64,000 nt of DNA from Blautia hominis (GCA_002270465.1 NQOF01000003.1:310001-374000); one strand, 5' to 3'; positions 51,034 through 60,946 are shown, counted from the stretch's first letter. Notes: generated by a model from the letters alone, not told the origin. Translations and numbers: made by a program.

Positions 51034-52608
51034 ATGGTAAAGGGAAAGAAAATGTTAAGCTTGTTGCTTGGTTTATCCATGGCGGCCGGACTGTTATCCG
51101 GCTGTGGCGGAAAATCGGATTCGGAATCCGATTCAAAATCAACATCAAAAGCGGATGGAAAAGAGGGAGATTCTATGGTATTGGATCTGGCTATCCCATG
51201 GCCCGAGAAGTATACGGAAGATCAGCAAGTTCGCAAGATGTTAGAAGAAAGATATGATGTAAAATTTGAATATCATGTAAGTCCCGGAAAGGAAGGGGTT
51301 AATCTGCAAATCGCTTCAGGCGATACCCCTGATTATATGGTTGAATTTAATGTCACCGATTATTGGAATCTGGTGGATCAGGGAGTCTTAGCGGAAATTC
51401 CGGTAGAAATGCTGAAAGAACATGCTCCCAGATACTGTGAATGGGTAGAACGTGAGAGCGGCATGGGAGAAAATGTGTGGGAGCAATTTATGAAAGATGG
51501 AAAGAATTATGCCATGCTAAACTTATGGACTCTGGCAACCAGCGGTAATGTTATGGGATACCGTCAGGATCTCCTGGAGGACGCAGGCGTTGAAAAAGCT
51601 CCGGAGACGATTGATGAGATGGAAACAGCCTTTAAGGCTATAAAGGACAAGCTGAATATTCCTGCGTTTGGCGCCGAAGGGGCAACCGTGGAGGGCGCTG
51701 AATGCATGACACCTTTTGGAGCCATATTCGGAGCCTTCGGAACTTACCTGTGTAATTATGAGGAGGACGGAGAATTAAAATATGGTCCCATTCAGCCGGA
51801 AGCAAAACAGGCATTGGAAGTGCTGAACCGCTGGTACGAAGCAGGCTATATCGATCCTGAATTTATAATCACAAAACATGAGCAAATGAATGAGAAATTT
51901 GCTAACAGTGAAATTGCATCAGCGTCTTGGGCATGGTGGAACTTTACGCCAAAAGAAGCCTTTTTCGGAGGAGATTATTATGAAACAGCTCATGAAAAAG
52001 ATCCGGAAGTCTCCTTTACCCTTACGAATCCTCCAAAAGGACCGGAAGGCAAATCAGGTATGACTCAGCAAAATCCTATAATTGGGGTTATTGTATTCGG
52101 AAAACATTTAGAAGATGAACCGGAAAAACTTGCAAAATATCTGGAAGTGTTTGACGGATCCTTTGACCGTGAAGTTCAGGATTTACTTTACTACGGTATA
52201 GAGGGAGAGACTTACACATATGACGAGGAGAACGGCCGTACATGGCTCCCGCCCTATGATACACAAGAAAAACGTAACGAATTTGGTATTGACCTGTATC
52301 TGCTTCCCGGATGTTTTAATGACTATGATCTACTGGCAAAGTATATGACACAGCCACAGTATATGGATATACGCAAAGATGCTGAGACTAAGGGTACCGG
52401 AAAATATGATGTGCTGGCCCCGTATTATCGTCCTGTCTATAATGAAAAAAGTGAAACAATAAACAAAATATATCAGAATGCTTACCTTGACTTTATCACA
52501 GGGGAACGTCCCATCAGTGAATTTGATCAGTTTGTGGAAGAATGGCTTGCAAACGGAGGAAAAGAAGTTCTGGAAGAAGGCGAAGAAATATTCAAAAATA
52601 TCCAGTAA
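51034..52608 (+). CDS. Carbohydrate ABC transporter binding lipoprotein 2
   Basis: A 524-residue lipoprotein with lipobox LLSGC (C24) and a Ser/Asp/Lys-rich linker. The fold is the LipO/SBP_bac_1 type (IASGDTPDYMVEFNVTDYWNLVDQG; EVLNRWYEAGYIDPEF), similar in architecture to the lipoprotein at 47208 but with different sequence. The start at ATG 51034 follows CAGGAGG. It is the direct partner of the permeases by gene order. A large structured element follows its stop. Confidence 0.9.
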   Translation: MVKGKKMLSLLLGLSMAAGLLSGCGGKSDSESDSKSTSKADGKEGDSMVLDLAIPWPEKYTEDQQVRKMLEERYDVKFEYHVSPGKEGVNLQIASGDTPDYMVEFNVTDYWNLVDQGVLAEIPVEMLKEHAPRYCEWVERESGMGENVWEQFMKDGKNYAMLNLWTLATSGNVMGYRQDLLEDAGVEKAPETIDEMETAFKAIKDKLNIPAFGAEGATVEGAECMTPFGAIFGAFGTYLCNYEEDGELKYGPIQPEAKQALEVLNRWYEAGYIDPEFIITKHEQMNEKFANSEIASASWAWWNFTPKEAFFGGDYYETAHEKDPEVSFTLTNPPKGPEGKSGMTQQNPIIGVIVFGKHLEDEPEKLAKYLEVFDGSFDREVQDLLYYGIEGETYTYDEENGRTWLPPYDTQEKRNEFGIDLYLLPGCFNDYDLLAKYMTQPQYMDIRKDAETKGTGKYDVLAPYYRPVYNEKSETINKIYQNAYLDFITGERPISEFDQFVEEWLANGGKEVLEEGEEIFKNIQ

Positions 52609-52691
52609 AACAGGGAATTAAAATGCGACTTTCATGGTAAATAATGTATAATGGTTTTAGGATGAAAACGTGACAATTATTTAATATGAAT

Positions 52692-52792
52692 AGGCAAAAT
52701 ATCGCGCTGGCTGCTGCGGGAATCTCATGCACAAGCGTATAAAACATCCCGCAGGGCAACAGCCGTGAATAGCAACGATAATTTGCCTTTTC
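52692..52792 (+). terminator. Three-part nested hairpin after the second binding protein gene
   Basis: Outer arms AGGCAAAATATCG (52692-52704) and CGATAATTTGCCT (52776-52788) pair with one mismatch. Inside them GGCTG/CAGCC (52709-52713, 52760-52764) and CTGCGGGA/TCCCGCAG (52714-52721, 52747-52754) also pair. TTTT follows the outer stem. It is an unusually large terminator, or a structured regulatory RNA leading into the kinase gene at 52813. Confidence 0.6.
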
Positions 52793-52812
52793 ATATATAC
52801 GCGAGGTGAATC

Positions 52813-54573
52813 ATGAAAACTGATAAAACATTAACCATGAAGCAAATTATATTACGTTCCTGTATTCTTCTGTTTGTGATACCGTTGTTGGTCTTTGGCT
52901 GGATTTTATTCTATTATTCAGCAAAGACCATTCATAAACGTATCATCGCAGAGCAGCAAAGTGTTGTGGGATTAATGAATTTGGTCCTGGAAAAGCAGCT
53001 GAAACAAATGGAACAGAATGCAAGACAGATTTATCTGGATAGCGAGGTTCAAAGGATAGTAAAAGAAACGGATTTTAAAAATTTCAATTCAAGGCTTGCA
53101 GCAGATTATCGATATCTTGATGATTTTATGGATTCCATTAATGCGGATAATAGCGATTTGAAGATGGAATCCGTTATTTTAGTGACAAAAGAAGGGGATT
53201 TTTATACAAATTCTTTTGTGTCAAAACAGTTTATGAGTGATATTGTTTTGAAAGAATGGTGTCCCGCTGCACAGAAGGAGAATGGAAAAAGTGTCATTAT
53301 AGGAATCGCAAAGAATGATGAGAATAAGGATGTTTTAGTGCTGGGGAAGATGATGATACATCCCAAGAGCCTGCAATTTCTGGGCACTCTTTTCACTACC
53401 TACAGTGTGGAGGAATTATTTCAACCCTTGCAGAGCCGCCTAAGTGATACCACAGATATTTATGTTGCTAAAAATGATAATACTGTGCTCTATTCTGATG
53501 CACCAAATAAGGATGAGTTTGCAGAGTTCCTAAACACTAAGCGTGCTGCTTTGGAACAAGAGGGGTATCTCGAGGCGGAAAAATCAAATAAAAAGATTGT
53601 CTATATCGCATCTGCAAAGGAAAAAATGAAACTCTGCGTGTTTAGCTGTATCTCTTTTTCAACGGTTCGTGCACAACTGTTGAAGCAGCAGATAACTGTA
53701 ATTTTTTTAGGGATCATCTGTATTATACTGTTCACGGTATTTATTCGCTATATTAACCGTAAATTATACAAACCTATTGAGGCTATTACTAAAGGAGGAG
53801 AAAAAGGTGATGTGATCAATGGAACAGATAGTGACTGCTATGAATTAAAGCAGATTAGCGATACTATCATGTCCCTTTCCAAGAAGTCAGCGGATGGGGA
53901 AGCGGAGATTGTAAAATTGGTTGAAAAATGCGAAAGTATAACCCTTGAGAAACTGCAGGCACAGATTAATCCGCATTTTTTATATAATACGCTTACAAAT
54001 ATTAAGTATATCTCCATTTTAAACCATCAGGATCAAATCAGCCAACTTATTTCAGCGTTAGTTAAGCTGTTACGCAGTACAGTCGGCCGGGATGGAAATA
54101 TGATTTCGTTAAGTGAAGAGATTGAAAATGTAGAGTATTATATGCTGATCCAAAATGTTGTTTATAAGGGCAATATCCGTTTTACCATAGAGATTGAACC
54201 GGATATAAAAGATTTGTTGATCCCCAATTTTATACTGCAGCCATTGGTTGAAAACTGTATCTTTCATGGTATCTATCCAAGTGAAAAGGGTGGTGAAATC
54301 ACCATTTTGGGGAGTAGAAAAGAAGAGGGAATCCTTCTGCAGATCAAGGACAATGGAGTGGGATTTTGCGAAGACAGTCTTATTAATTTCATGCAGACAG
54401 GAGAACAAAAAAAGAGTGAACATCTGACTAATCTGGGAATAAAAGCAGTGCATAAAAAGATACAATTGTTGTGCGGTGATGACTACGGAATCAAAATATT
54501 CAGCAAGAAAAATGAGGGCTCTGTGGTAAATATTAACCTTCCCTGCATTGTAAAACAGGAGGCAGACCAATGA
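52813..54573 (+). CDS. Second YesM-type sensor histidine kinase
   Basis: A 586-residue membrane kinase. Membrane segments near residues 14-36 and 293-314 flank an extracellular sensor of about 255 residues. The kinase domain has phospho-His H388 in QINPHFLYNTLTN and the ATPase motifs PLVENCIFHGIYP and DNGVGF. Partners of this type respond to extracellular sugars. It starts at ATG 52813 after GCGAGGTGA and its stop overlaps the regulator start (ATGA at 54570-54573). It is encoded between the importer and the GH89/GH29 genes and probably controls both sides. Confidence 0.9.
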   Translation: MKTDKTLTMKQIILRSCILLFVIPLLVFGWILFYYSAKTIHKRIIAEQQSVVGLMNLVLEKQLKQMEQNARQIYLDSEVQRIVKETDFKNFNSRLAADYRYLDDFMDSINADNSDLKMESVILVTKEGDFYTNSFVSKQFMSDIVLKEWCPAAQKENGKSVIIGIAKNDENKDVLVLGKMMIHPKSLQFLGTLFTTYSVEELFQPLQSRLSDTTDIYVAKNDNTVLYSDAPNKDEFAEFLNTKRAALEQEGYLEAEKSNKKIVYIASAKEKMKLCVFSCISFSTVRAQLLKQQITVIFLGIICIILFTVFIRYINRKLYKPIEAITKGGEKGDVINGTDSDCYELKQISDTIMSLSKKSADGEAEIVKLVEKCESITLEKLQAQINPHFLYNTLTNIKYISILNHQDQISQLISALVKLLRSTVGRDGNMISLSEEIENVEYYMLIQNVVYKGNIRFTIEIEPDIKDLLIPNFILQPLVENCIFHGIYPSEKGGEITILGSRKEEGILLQIKDNGVGFCEDSLINFMQTGEQKKSEHLTNLGIKAVHKKIQLLCGDDYGIKIFSKKNEGSVVNINLPCIVKQEADQ

Positions 54574-56039
54574 TCGATGTATTAATTGTAGATGATGAAC
54601 CCATGATTATTGAGATCTTAAGGAGAACAATAGACTGGAAGAAATATAATATGCGTGTGGTAGGGTGTGCTTATGATGGTTTTGCTGCAATAGATTTTTT
54701 GAAAAAGCACGATGTAGATATCGTTTTTACAGATGTTAAAATGCCTCATATGGGAGGGTTGGAACTAATAGAACGGCTGCACGAGTTTCTGCCCGATTTA
54801 TTGTTTGTGGTGATCAGTTCATATAGTGATTTTAACCTGGTCAGGGAAAGTTTTAAAAATGGGGTAGAGGATTACATACTAAAGATTGACATTGATAATG
54901 AAAAGGTTCTGGACAAACTTTTGAGTAAACTCAAATCCAAAGTGGAACTGCGTAATCCTATAGCTGGATCAAAATATCCAACGGAACAGCTCTTGCAGAA
55001 AATCAATCATGAACAAGCCTATTTAGAGCAGTGTGTATTTAGGATGATGACCATAACACTGGAGGATAATGTAAAGACGGTTCTGGTGTCTGAACTGCTT
55101 TTTATACTTCGGGAAAATGCAGCACATTTTGTATTCGGATTCTTTGACTGGAAGATCATTATCCTTTGTTTTGGAGAAGATGCAGAGCAGGTTTCAAATA
55201 TCTGTGATTTCCTGGTACAAAAAATACATAGTGATCCGGAGGCAGATCAGATCCTCATCGTTGGTTCCAGTAACTGCTTGGGGTATAAAAACTTAAATGA
55301 ACTGTATGATCAGGCAAAACAATCCTTAGATGCCGGATTTTATCACCCACGTGAGGCTTATTTTCAATACAAGAATACTTCAAATAGGGAATATTTGGCA
55401 GCCTATAAGCGCTTGATGGAAATGACATCTAAATTAATGGAAAGTGTATCCATACATGAATTATCAAATGGGATAGACCATCTCTTTTGTATTATTAGTA
55501 AAGAAGAGACCACACCAAGTCTGATAAAAGAAAATCTGGTGAGTTTTTTTGGGGAGCTCCATCGGGTGATTGATAAGAAATTTGGCAGTATGGCAACGGA
55601 AAACATTTTAGCCCTTACAGGACTGATCTTATCAGCAACTGACTATGCGGAATTAAAAGAGCTGTGCAGCAATAAAATTTATGAACTAAGTTTGAAATTG
55701 AATGATCAGATGAATATTCCGTTATCCGATGCCATTCAGGCATATATACATATGCATTATCACAACCCGAATTTGACCATTCAAGATGTGGCGGATGACC
55801 TCCATGTAAATCAGAGAAGTATCAGCAATTGCTTTGCAGAAAAAATGGGCATGCATTTTAAAGATTATCTCAACCAAATCAGAATTGAGAGGGCAAAAGA
55901 GATTTTGGCAAATTCCTCATTACGAATAAACGAGACGGCAGCCCGGGTTGGTTATTCAAGCGTAGAACACTTTTCACGCCTCTTTTCAAAAAGTGTAGGA
56001 GAGTCACCCATTAAATATCTAAAAAGAAATAGACCGTAA
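54570..56039 (+). CDS. Second YesN-type response regulator with AraC domain
   Basis: A 489-residue regulator. The receiver has LIVDDE, phospho-Asp D55 in IVFTDVKMP, and the conserved Lys in YILKIDID, where the usual Pro after Lys is Ile. The C-terminal AraC domain is clear (LTIQDVADDLHVNQRSISNCF; INETAARVGYSSVEHFSRLFSKSVG). It is coupled to the kinase upstream by a four-base overlap. It is a likely activator of the permease promoter with the 21-base-spaced repeats at 49014 and of the glycosidase genes that follow. Confidence 0.92.
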   Translation: MIDVLIVDDEPMIIEILRRTIDWKKYNMRVVGCAYDGFAAIDFLKKHDVDIVFTDVKMPHMGGLELIERLHEFLPDLLFVVISSYSDFNLVRESFKNGVEDYILKIDIDNEKVLDKLLSKLKSKVELRNPIAGSKYPTEQLLQKINHEQAYLEQCVFRMMTITLEDNVKTVLVSELLFILRENAAHFVFGFFDWKIIILCFGEDAEQVSNICDFLVQKIHSDPEADQILIVGSSNCLGYKNLNELYDQAKQSLDAGFYHPREAYFQYKNTSNREYLAAYKRLMEMTSKLMESVSIHELSNGIDHLFCIISKEETTPSLIKENLVSFFGELHRVIDKKFGSMATENILALTGLILSATDYAELKELCSNKIYELSLKLNDQMNIPLSDAIQAYIHMHYHNPNLTIQDVADDLHVNQRSISNCFAEKMGMHFKDYLNQIRIERAKEILANSSLRINETAARVGYSSVEHFSRLFSKSVGESPIKYLKRNRP

Positions 56040-56095
56040 AATAATAACCAAAGAATAATGGAACCGGATAAAGTTGAAAACAGGAGATTGAAGAA

Positions 56096-58204
56096 ATGGA
56101 TGCAATACAAAATTTAGCAAAACGTGTTCTGCCGAAACACTGGGAACAAATAAACTTTGAAAAGATACAAGCTGTTGGAGAACAGGATGTCTATGAAGTA
56201 GATACGCTTGAGGGAAAATTAGTGATCAGGGGTAATAACTACATAAGCATGGCTGTGGGACTGGGGTGGTATCTGAAACAAGTTGCAAATTGTAATCTTT
56301 CTTGGTGTGGAAGCCGGATGGAATTGCCGCCGCTGCTCCCCCCTGTAGCCAAGTGTTTCAGAACTGTGATCGAACAGAAATACCGGGTTTATATGAATTA
56401 TTGTACCTTTAACTACTCCGCATCATGGTGGAACTGGGAGCGGTGGGAGAAGGAAATCGATTTTATGGCATTAAACGGTATTAATATGCCCTTAAGTGTC
56501 GTTGGGATAGAAGGTGTTTGGCGTGATACGCTGATCGAGTTTGGATTTACGGATGAAGAAGCACGTGAATTTTTATGTAGCCCGGCATTCTTGGCATGGC
56601 AGTGGATGACAAATATTGAAGGATTCTGCGGTCCTCTTCCAACAAAATGGATAGAATCCCATGTGGCTCTGGGGCAAAAAATAATAGAGCGTGAGCGGAG
56701 TTTGGGAATGCAGCCCATACAACAGGGATTTTCAGGCTTTGTTCCTTTGCTTTTAAAAGAAAAGTATCCGGATGCAAATATTATGAAAAAGGAAGAGTGG
56801 TTTGGCCTGCCTGCCACAGGGCAGCTTGATCCTACAGACCCTCTTTTTGAAAAATTGGGCACTCTCTTTTTACAGAAACAGAAAGAGTTATTTGATACAG
56901 ACGGGTTCTATGCGATCGATCCATTTCATGAGAGTGAGCCGCCGCTGAACACCACAGAATATTTGGAAGCAGTTGGTGATTCCGTTAAAAATTTACTGAC
57001 AAACTTTGATCCAGATGGTGTTTGGGTTGCACAATCCTGGTCAATACGTCGTGATATTGTGTCAAGAATGGATAAAAAGCACCTTCTCATTTTAGACTTA
57101 TGCGGAGAGAAGCATACGGAAACTGATAATTTCTGGGGGTATCCGTTTGTTACCGGTACGCTTCATAATTTTGGCGGCAGAACAAACCTGCATGGGGATT
57201 TAAAGATGCTGGCATCTAATCCTTATAAAACAGTGTCCAAAATTGCGCCAAATGTATGTGGAACGGGATTGTTTATGGAAGCGATCGGACAAAATCCTGC
57301 ATATTATGATTTGGCGTTTACCCAGCTGACGGGTAATGGGACAGTGGATCTGTCAGAATGGATGGATAAGTATATGCTGCGCCGTACCGGAGTTGACTCG
57401 GCAGAGGTGCGCAAAGCGGGAGAGATCCTGTTAAAAACTGTTTATATGCCTGGTACAAACGGAGTGGAAAAAAGCTCTATTGTTGCTGCAAGACCTGCAG
57501 TCCGGGTTAAAAAATCCGGTCCTAATGATGGATTTCACTATCCTTATGGAAATAAAAGACTATTTACAGCATTAAAGCTACTTATGGCTGCTAAGGTGAA
57601 TGCAGACGGTGCACGGTATGATGTGGTTGATATTTTACGCCAGGTACTGAGTAATTATGGACAAGCTTTGTATACAAAGGTTGCAGATGCTTTTTTAAAC
57701 AGAGATGCAGAAGCTTTTAGGGCAGAGTCAGAGTCTTTTCTGGAATTACTTTCTGATATGGATATACTGCTGTCATCACGGTCTGAATTCCGGTTGGATA
57801 AGTGGATTGGGGATGCGCGCAGCTGGGGAGAGACTTCAGAAGAAAAACATTATTACGAATGGAATGCAAGTGTGCTTCTTACTCTGTGGGGGACCACGGA
57901 TCGAACTCATATTTTTGACTATGCGTGGAAAGAATGGTCGGGAATGATTGAATCATTTTACAAACAAAGATGGAGCAAATTTTTTGAAATGCTTGCCCGC
58001 TGTCTGGAAAATGATGAGGAATATGTGGAGGATGATCTTCCCCAGATTTTTGAACGGCAGGCATGGCGGGCGAATGCGTTCTATAACAGATTAGCGGATT
58101 GGGAAACTGCGTGGACGACACAGACAAAGGAATTTTCAGCAGAAAAACCAGACGAACTTGAGATAGTCAGTACTTTAATTTCAAAATATGAAGACCGTAT
58201 TTAG
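56096..58204 (+). CDS. GH89 alpha-N-acetylglucosaminidase, intracellular
   Basis: A 702-residue GH89 protein. Family landmarks are YRVYMNYCTFNYSASWWNWERWEKEIDFMALNGIN (in two adjacent motifs, YMNYCTFNYSASWW and EKEIDFMALNGINM), IQQGFSGFVP, and the two expected catalytic glutamates, E279 in DPFHESEPP and E458 in GVEKSSIVAARP. GH89 enzymes remove alpha-linked GlcNAc, as found at the ends of gastric mucin O-glycans and in heparan-derived chains. There is no signal peptide or carbohydrate-binding module, unlike many secreted GH89 enzymes, so the substrate must be imported. It starts at ATG 56096 after ACAGGAG. It follows the second two-component pair. Confidence 0.9.
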   Translation: MDAIQNLAKRVLPKHWEQINFEKIQAVGEQDVYEVDTLEGKLVIRGNNYISMAVGLGWYLKQVANCNLSWCGSRMELPPLLPPVAKCFRTVIEQKYRVYMNYCTFNYSASWWNWERWEKEIDFMALNGINMPLSVVGIEGVWRDTLIEFGFTDEEAREFLCSPAFLAWQWMTNIEGFCGPLPTKWIESHVALGQKIIERERSLGMQPIQQGFSGFVPLLLKEKYPDANIMKKEEWFGLPATGQLDPTDPLFEKLGTLFLQKQKELFDTDGFYAIDPFHESEPPLNTTEYLEAVGDSVKNLLTNFDPDGVWVAQSWSIRRDIVSRMDKKHLLILDLCGEKHTETDNFWGYPFVTGTLHNFGGRTNLHGDLKMLASNPYKTVSKIAPNVCGTGLFMEAIGQNPAYYDLAFTQLTGNGTVDLSEWMDKYMLRRTGVDSAEVRKAGEILLKTVYMPGTNGVEKSSIVAARPAVRVKKSGPNDGFHYPYGNKRLFTALKLLMAAKVNADGARYDVVDILRQVLSNYGQALYTKVADAFLNRDAEAFRAESESFLELLSDMDILLSSRSEFRLDKWIGDARSWGETSEEKHYYEWNASVLLTLWGTTDRTHIFDYAWKEWSGMIESFYKQRWSKFFEMLARCLENDEEYVEDDLPQIFERQAWRANAFYNRLADWETAWTTQTKEFSAEKPDELEIVSTLISKYEDRI

Positions 58205-58245
58205 TGTTAAACACAACTATATATAAAAGAGGAGAATCGTGAATT

Positions 58246-59655
58246 ATGGGCGTTACCGGAGAAATTAAAAAAGATGAAAATTTACAGGAAGAAATTGTTG
58301 ATAATGGGGTTCATCTTTATTCTGATCATAAAGATTATATCCCGCCAAAGGAGCAGGCAGTTAAAGAAAACCTGGCACGTTTTATGGGTCTGAAACTGGG
58401 TTTTATGGTACATTGGGCGCCTGCCTGCCAATTGGGAATTGTGGAGTCCTGGCCACTTTCAGACGGAGACGAAAGCTGGAGCCGGCAGGACATTGACTGG
58501 ACAGATGATATGGATGAATTTAAACAGCAATACATTGATTGCAATAAAACCTTTAATCCAGTCAAATTCAGGCCGGATAAATGGGCTGCATTTGCTGAGG
58601 AATGCGGTTTTAAGTATCTTCTCTTCAATACGAAACATCATGATGGCTTTTGCATGTTTGATACAAAGACCACGGATTATAAAATAACAGATTCATCCTG
58701 CCCGTATTCAACAAATCCGAATGCGGATATTGTTGGTAGAGTATTCGAGGAATTCAGAAAGAAAGGAATGGCTATTTCGGCCTATTTTTCAAAGCCGGAC
58801 TGGCACAGTGACTACTATTGGGCAAAGCAATTTGGAGATGCAGTTGACAGGAATGTAAACTATGACATTGATGAGTACCCGGAACTTTGGGAAAAATTTG
58901 TTGAATATACCCATAAGCAAATGCTGGAGTTGACGTCTAATTACGGTAAGATTGATGTCCTTTGGCTGGATGGAGGCTGGGTGAACCCGGAGATCAAAAA
59001 ACAGGATATCCGATTAGGGGAAGTGGTAAATACCATAAGAAACACCACGCAGCCACACTTGATTGTAAGTGACCGTACTGTTTCGGGAGAATATGAGAAC
59101 TTCATCACTCCGGAACAGATGGTTCCGGAAAAGCCAATTCCTGTTCCATGGGAAAGCTGCATCAGCCTTGGAGAAGGTTTTTCATATTCTTATTCTGATC
59201 ACTATAAATCAGCACATGAGCTTGTCCACCTGCTGATTGATATTGTTGCGAAGGGCGGGAATCTGGCGCTGAATATAGCACCGCAGCCGGATGGTAATCT
59301 TCCGGAGGAAGGTATGAAATCTTTATATGGACTTGGAAAATGGCTTAAAATAAACGGCGAAGCCATATATGAAACCGTTGTTTGCGAAACCTTAGAGTCC
59401 AATGAAACCTATGCCTTTACACAAAAGGCAAACGCTATTTATATGTTATATAAGTATAGTGAGGGTTCTATCCGCTTACCAAGAAGCATAGAATTAGCCA
59501 TCTCAGATCCTGTTCGTGAAATACGCCTTTTAAGGACAAATGAAATCATTCCTTTTGAAAAAAATGCAACTGGCATTACTATTTTAACCGCAAAATTAGA
59601 AGTGGCAGTAAGTGATGCAGAGCATTGTGACTGTTTTAAAATAGTAATGGAATAA
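58246..59655 (+). CDS. Second GH29 alpha-L-fucosidase-like enzyme, intracellular
   Basis: A 469-residue GH29 protein without signal peptide. Features are GLKLGFMVHWAPACQLG, YLLFNTKHHDGFCMFDTKTTDY, the nucleophile motif VLWLDGGW (D242), and AKGGNLALNIAPQPDGNLP. It is closer to the classic GH29 nucleophile motif than the enzyme at 45864. It should cut alpha-fucosyl linkages in the cytoplasm beside the GH89 enzyme. It starts at ATG 58246 with an AGAGGAG site, 42 bases after the GH89 gene, and a strong terminator follows. Confidence 0.9.
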   Translation: MGVTGEIKKDENLQEEIVDNGVHLYSDHKDYIPPKEQAVKENLARFMGLKLGFMVHWAPACQLGIVESWPLSDGDESWSRQDIDWTDDMDEFKQQYIDCNKTFNPVKFRPDKWAAFAEECGFKYLLFNTKHHDGFCMFDTKTTDYKITDSSCPYSTNPNADIVGRVFEEFRKKGMAISAYFSKPDWHSDYYWAKQFGDAVDRNVNYDIDEYPELWEKFVEYTHKQMLELTSNYGKIDVLWLDGGWVNPEIKKQDIRLGEVVNTIRNTTQPHLIVSDRTVSGEYENFITPEQMVPEKPIPVPWESCISLGEGFSYSYSDHYKSAHELVHLLIDIVAKGGNLALNIAPQPDGNLPEEGMKSLYGLGKWLKINGEAIYETVVCETLESNETYAFTQKANAIYMLYKYSEGSIRLPRSIELAISDPVREIRLLRTNEIIPFEKNATGITILTAKLEVAVSDAEHCDCFKIVME

Positions 59656-59727
59656 CAGGAAAAAAGCACTTGCAAGGATATTCTGTTCGGAGACATAGCA
59701 ACGAAAATATTAACCGGCAACGAATGG

Positions 59728-59772
59728 AGCGCGGACAATCAGTAAAGGATTGTCTGCGCTCTATCTTTTTCC
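59728..59772 (+). terminator. Terminator of the GH89/GH29 operon
   Basis: AGCGCGGACAATC (59728-59740) pairs with GATTGTCTGCGCT (59748-59760) with one G-U pair, and CTATCTTTTT follows. The rest of the 59656-59885 gap shows nothing else. Confidence 0.85.
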
Positions 59773-59885
59773 CCGGTACACCTGCGTAGTTTTCCTAAAG
59801 TCACGCTTTTCATGAGGTTTTTTCTTGTCAGAACTGCGTAGTAGGATTCCAACAATCCACTGTAATTGCCTATAAAGTCTTGCTT

Positions 59886-60695
59886 TCAGCTTTTAAGCAT
59901 ATCATTTGAAGGAAGTCTGCCAAAAAAAGCCTTATATGTTTTGGAAAAATAGGAGTCGTTCTTGAAACCGCTTAAAGCAGCGCTTTCACTGATGCTGTAA
60001 TTTCCCTCCAGCAGCAGACTTCTCGCATGCTGGCATTTGAGGAAATTTGCATACTGAATAATAGTATTGCCTGTCATTTCTTTAAATGTATGACATAGAT
60101 AAAACTTACTGTATCCGGTGTCAGCACACAATTCATCGATGGTAATGTGTTCAAGAAAATGTACACGCAGATACGAGATTATCTTTTTTACCACCTGTAC
60201 CTGCTGATTCTCTGTAGATTTCTGTTCGGCTGTATCATCAATGTACTCTCGCATCAAAAGGATGACAATAGAAATGATTTCTGTCTGCACAGCCTGTTTG
60301 TAATAAGCATCCTTTCTTTCCATTTCCGCGATGATTCGTTTGATGGATGCTTCCATTCGGGCATCCTTTATCTTTTTCTTAAAAACAAACAGATGTGGCT
60401 CAAGTCCCAGAGGGCTGTACAGCGCACTCCCCAGATCAAGGGAATACATGCGGCATTCGGATTCCGTAAACCCATCATGGATATCTCCGGAATTGACAAT
60501 GGCGATATCACCCTCTTCCACGAAAATGCGGTCACTGCCGGAAATCACCCAGCCCTGCCCGTATTCACAATAGACGACCTCTATACAGTCGTGCCAGTGG
60601 AGATACGCAGCGTCAGGATGACTGGCTGAGAGTACCCTGCATCCAAAAATAAGCGGAAAATCCGCATCAAGGTCATTGTGTAATTCATATTTCAT
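59886..60695 (-). CDS. AraC-family transcriptional regulator with cupin sensor
   Basis: A 269-residue regulator. The N-terminal cupin-like sensor has AYLHWHDCIEVVYCEYGQGWVI and EGDIAIVNSGDIHDG. The C-terminal AraC domain has ITIDELCADTGYSKFYLCHTFKE and SISESAALSGFKNDSYFSKTYKAFFG. Such proteins usually respond to a sugar and activate a neighbouring catabolic operon. It is convergent with the GH89/GH29 operon and not clearly linked to another target. A GGAAAGGTG site lies about 14 bases before its ATG, a little far. Confidence 0.9.
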   Translation of the reverse strand: MKYELHNDLDADFPLIFGCRVLSASHPDAAYLHWHDCIEVVYCEYGQGWVISGSDRIFVEEGDIAIVNSGDIHDGFTESECRMYSLDLGSALYSPLGLEPHLFVFKKKIKDARMEASIKRIIAEMERKDAYYKQAVQTEIISIVILLMREYIDDTAEQKSTENQQVQVVKKIISYLRVHFLEHITIDELCADTGYSKFYLCHTFKEMTGNTIIQYANFLKCQHARSLLLEGNYSISESAALSGFKNDSYFSKTYKAFFGRLPSNDMLKS

Positions 60696-60946
60696 ATATC
60701 ATCGTACACCTTTCCGGAGAACAATATTGTGTTAACTTATGGCAATATCCTTTCTTTTGATTCTTTGGTTTCTAGTATATAATGATATTATATTCTGTGT
60801 CAAATGATATCAGCACGGACAATATAGGCGTAGTTTTTTCGCAGTGGAATCCCCTTATTTTCCGAAGGTGCAGGCAGAAAGCGTTAAGGAAGCGATAACT
60901 TCCGGTTGGTCGAACTGGAAAATCAGAATTTGAAAGGAAGATGTAG
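60696..60946. other. Intergenic region with a protein-end scrap
   Basis: The first part is AT-rich promoter-like sequence for the AraC gene and the hydrolase. One frame at 60841-60933 reads AVESPYFPKVQAESVKEAIT and ends in TGA with coding-like composition; it may be the tail of a lost gene. I do not recognise it. Confidence 0.4.

Noticed and set aside
60147-60629. A 160-residue plus-strand frame
   Set aside because: It is antisense to the AraC regulator at 59886-60695, which has both HTH units intact.
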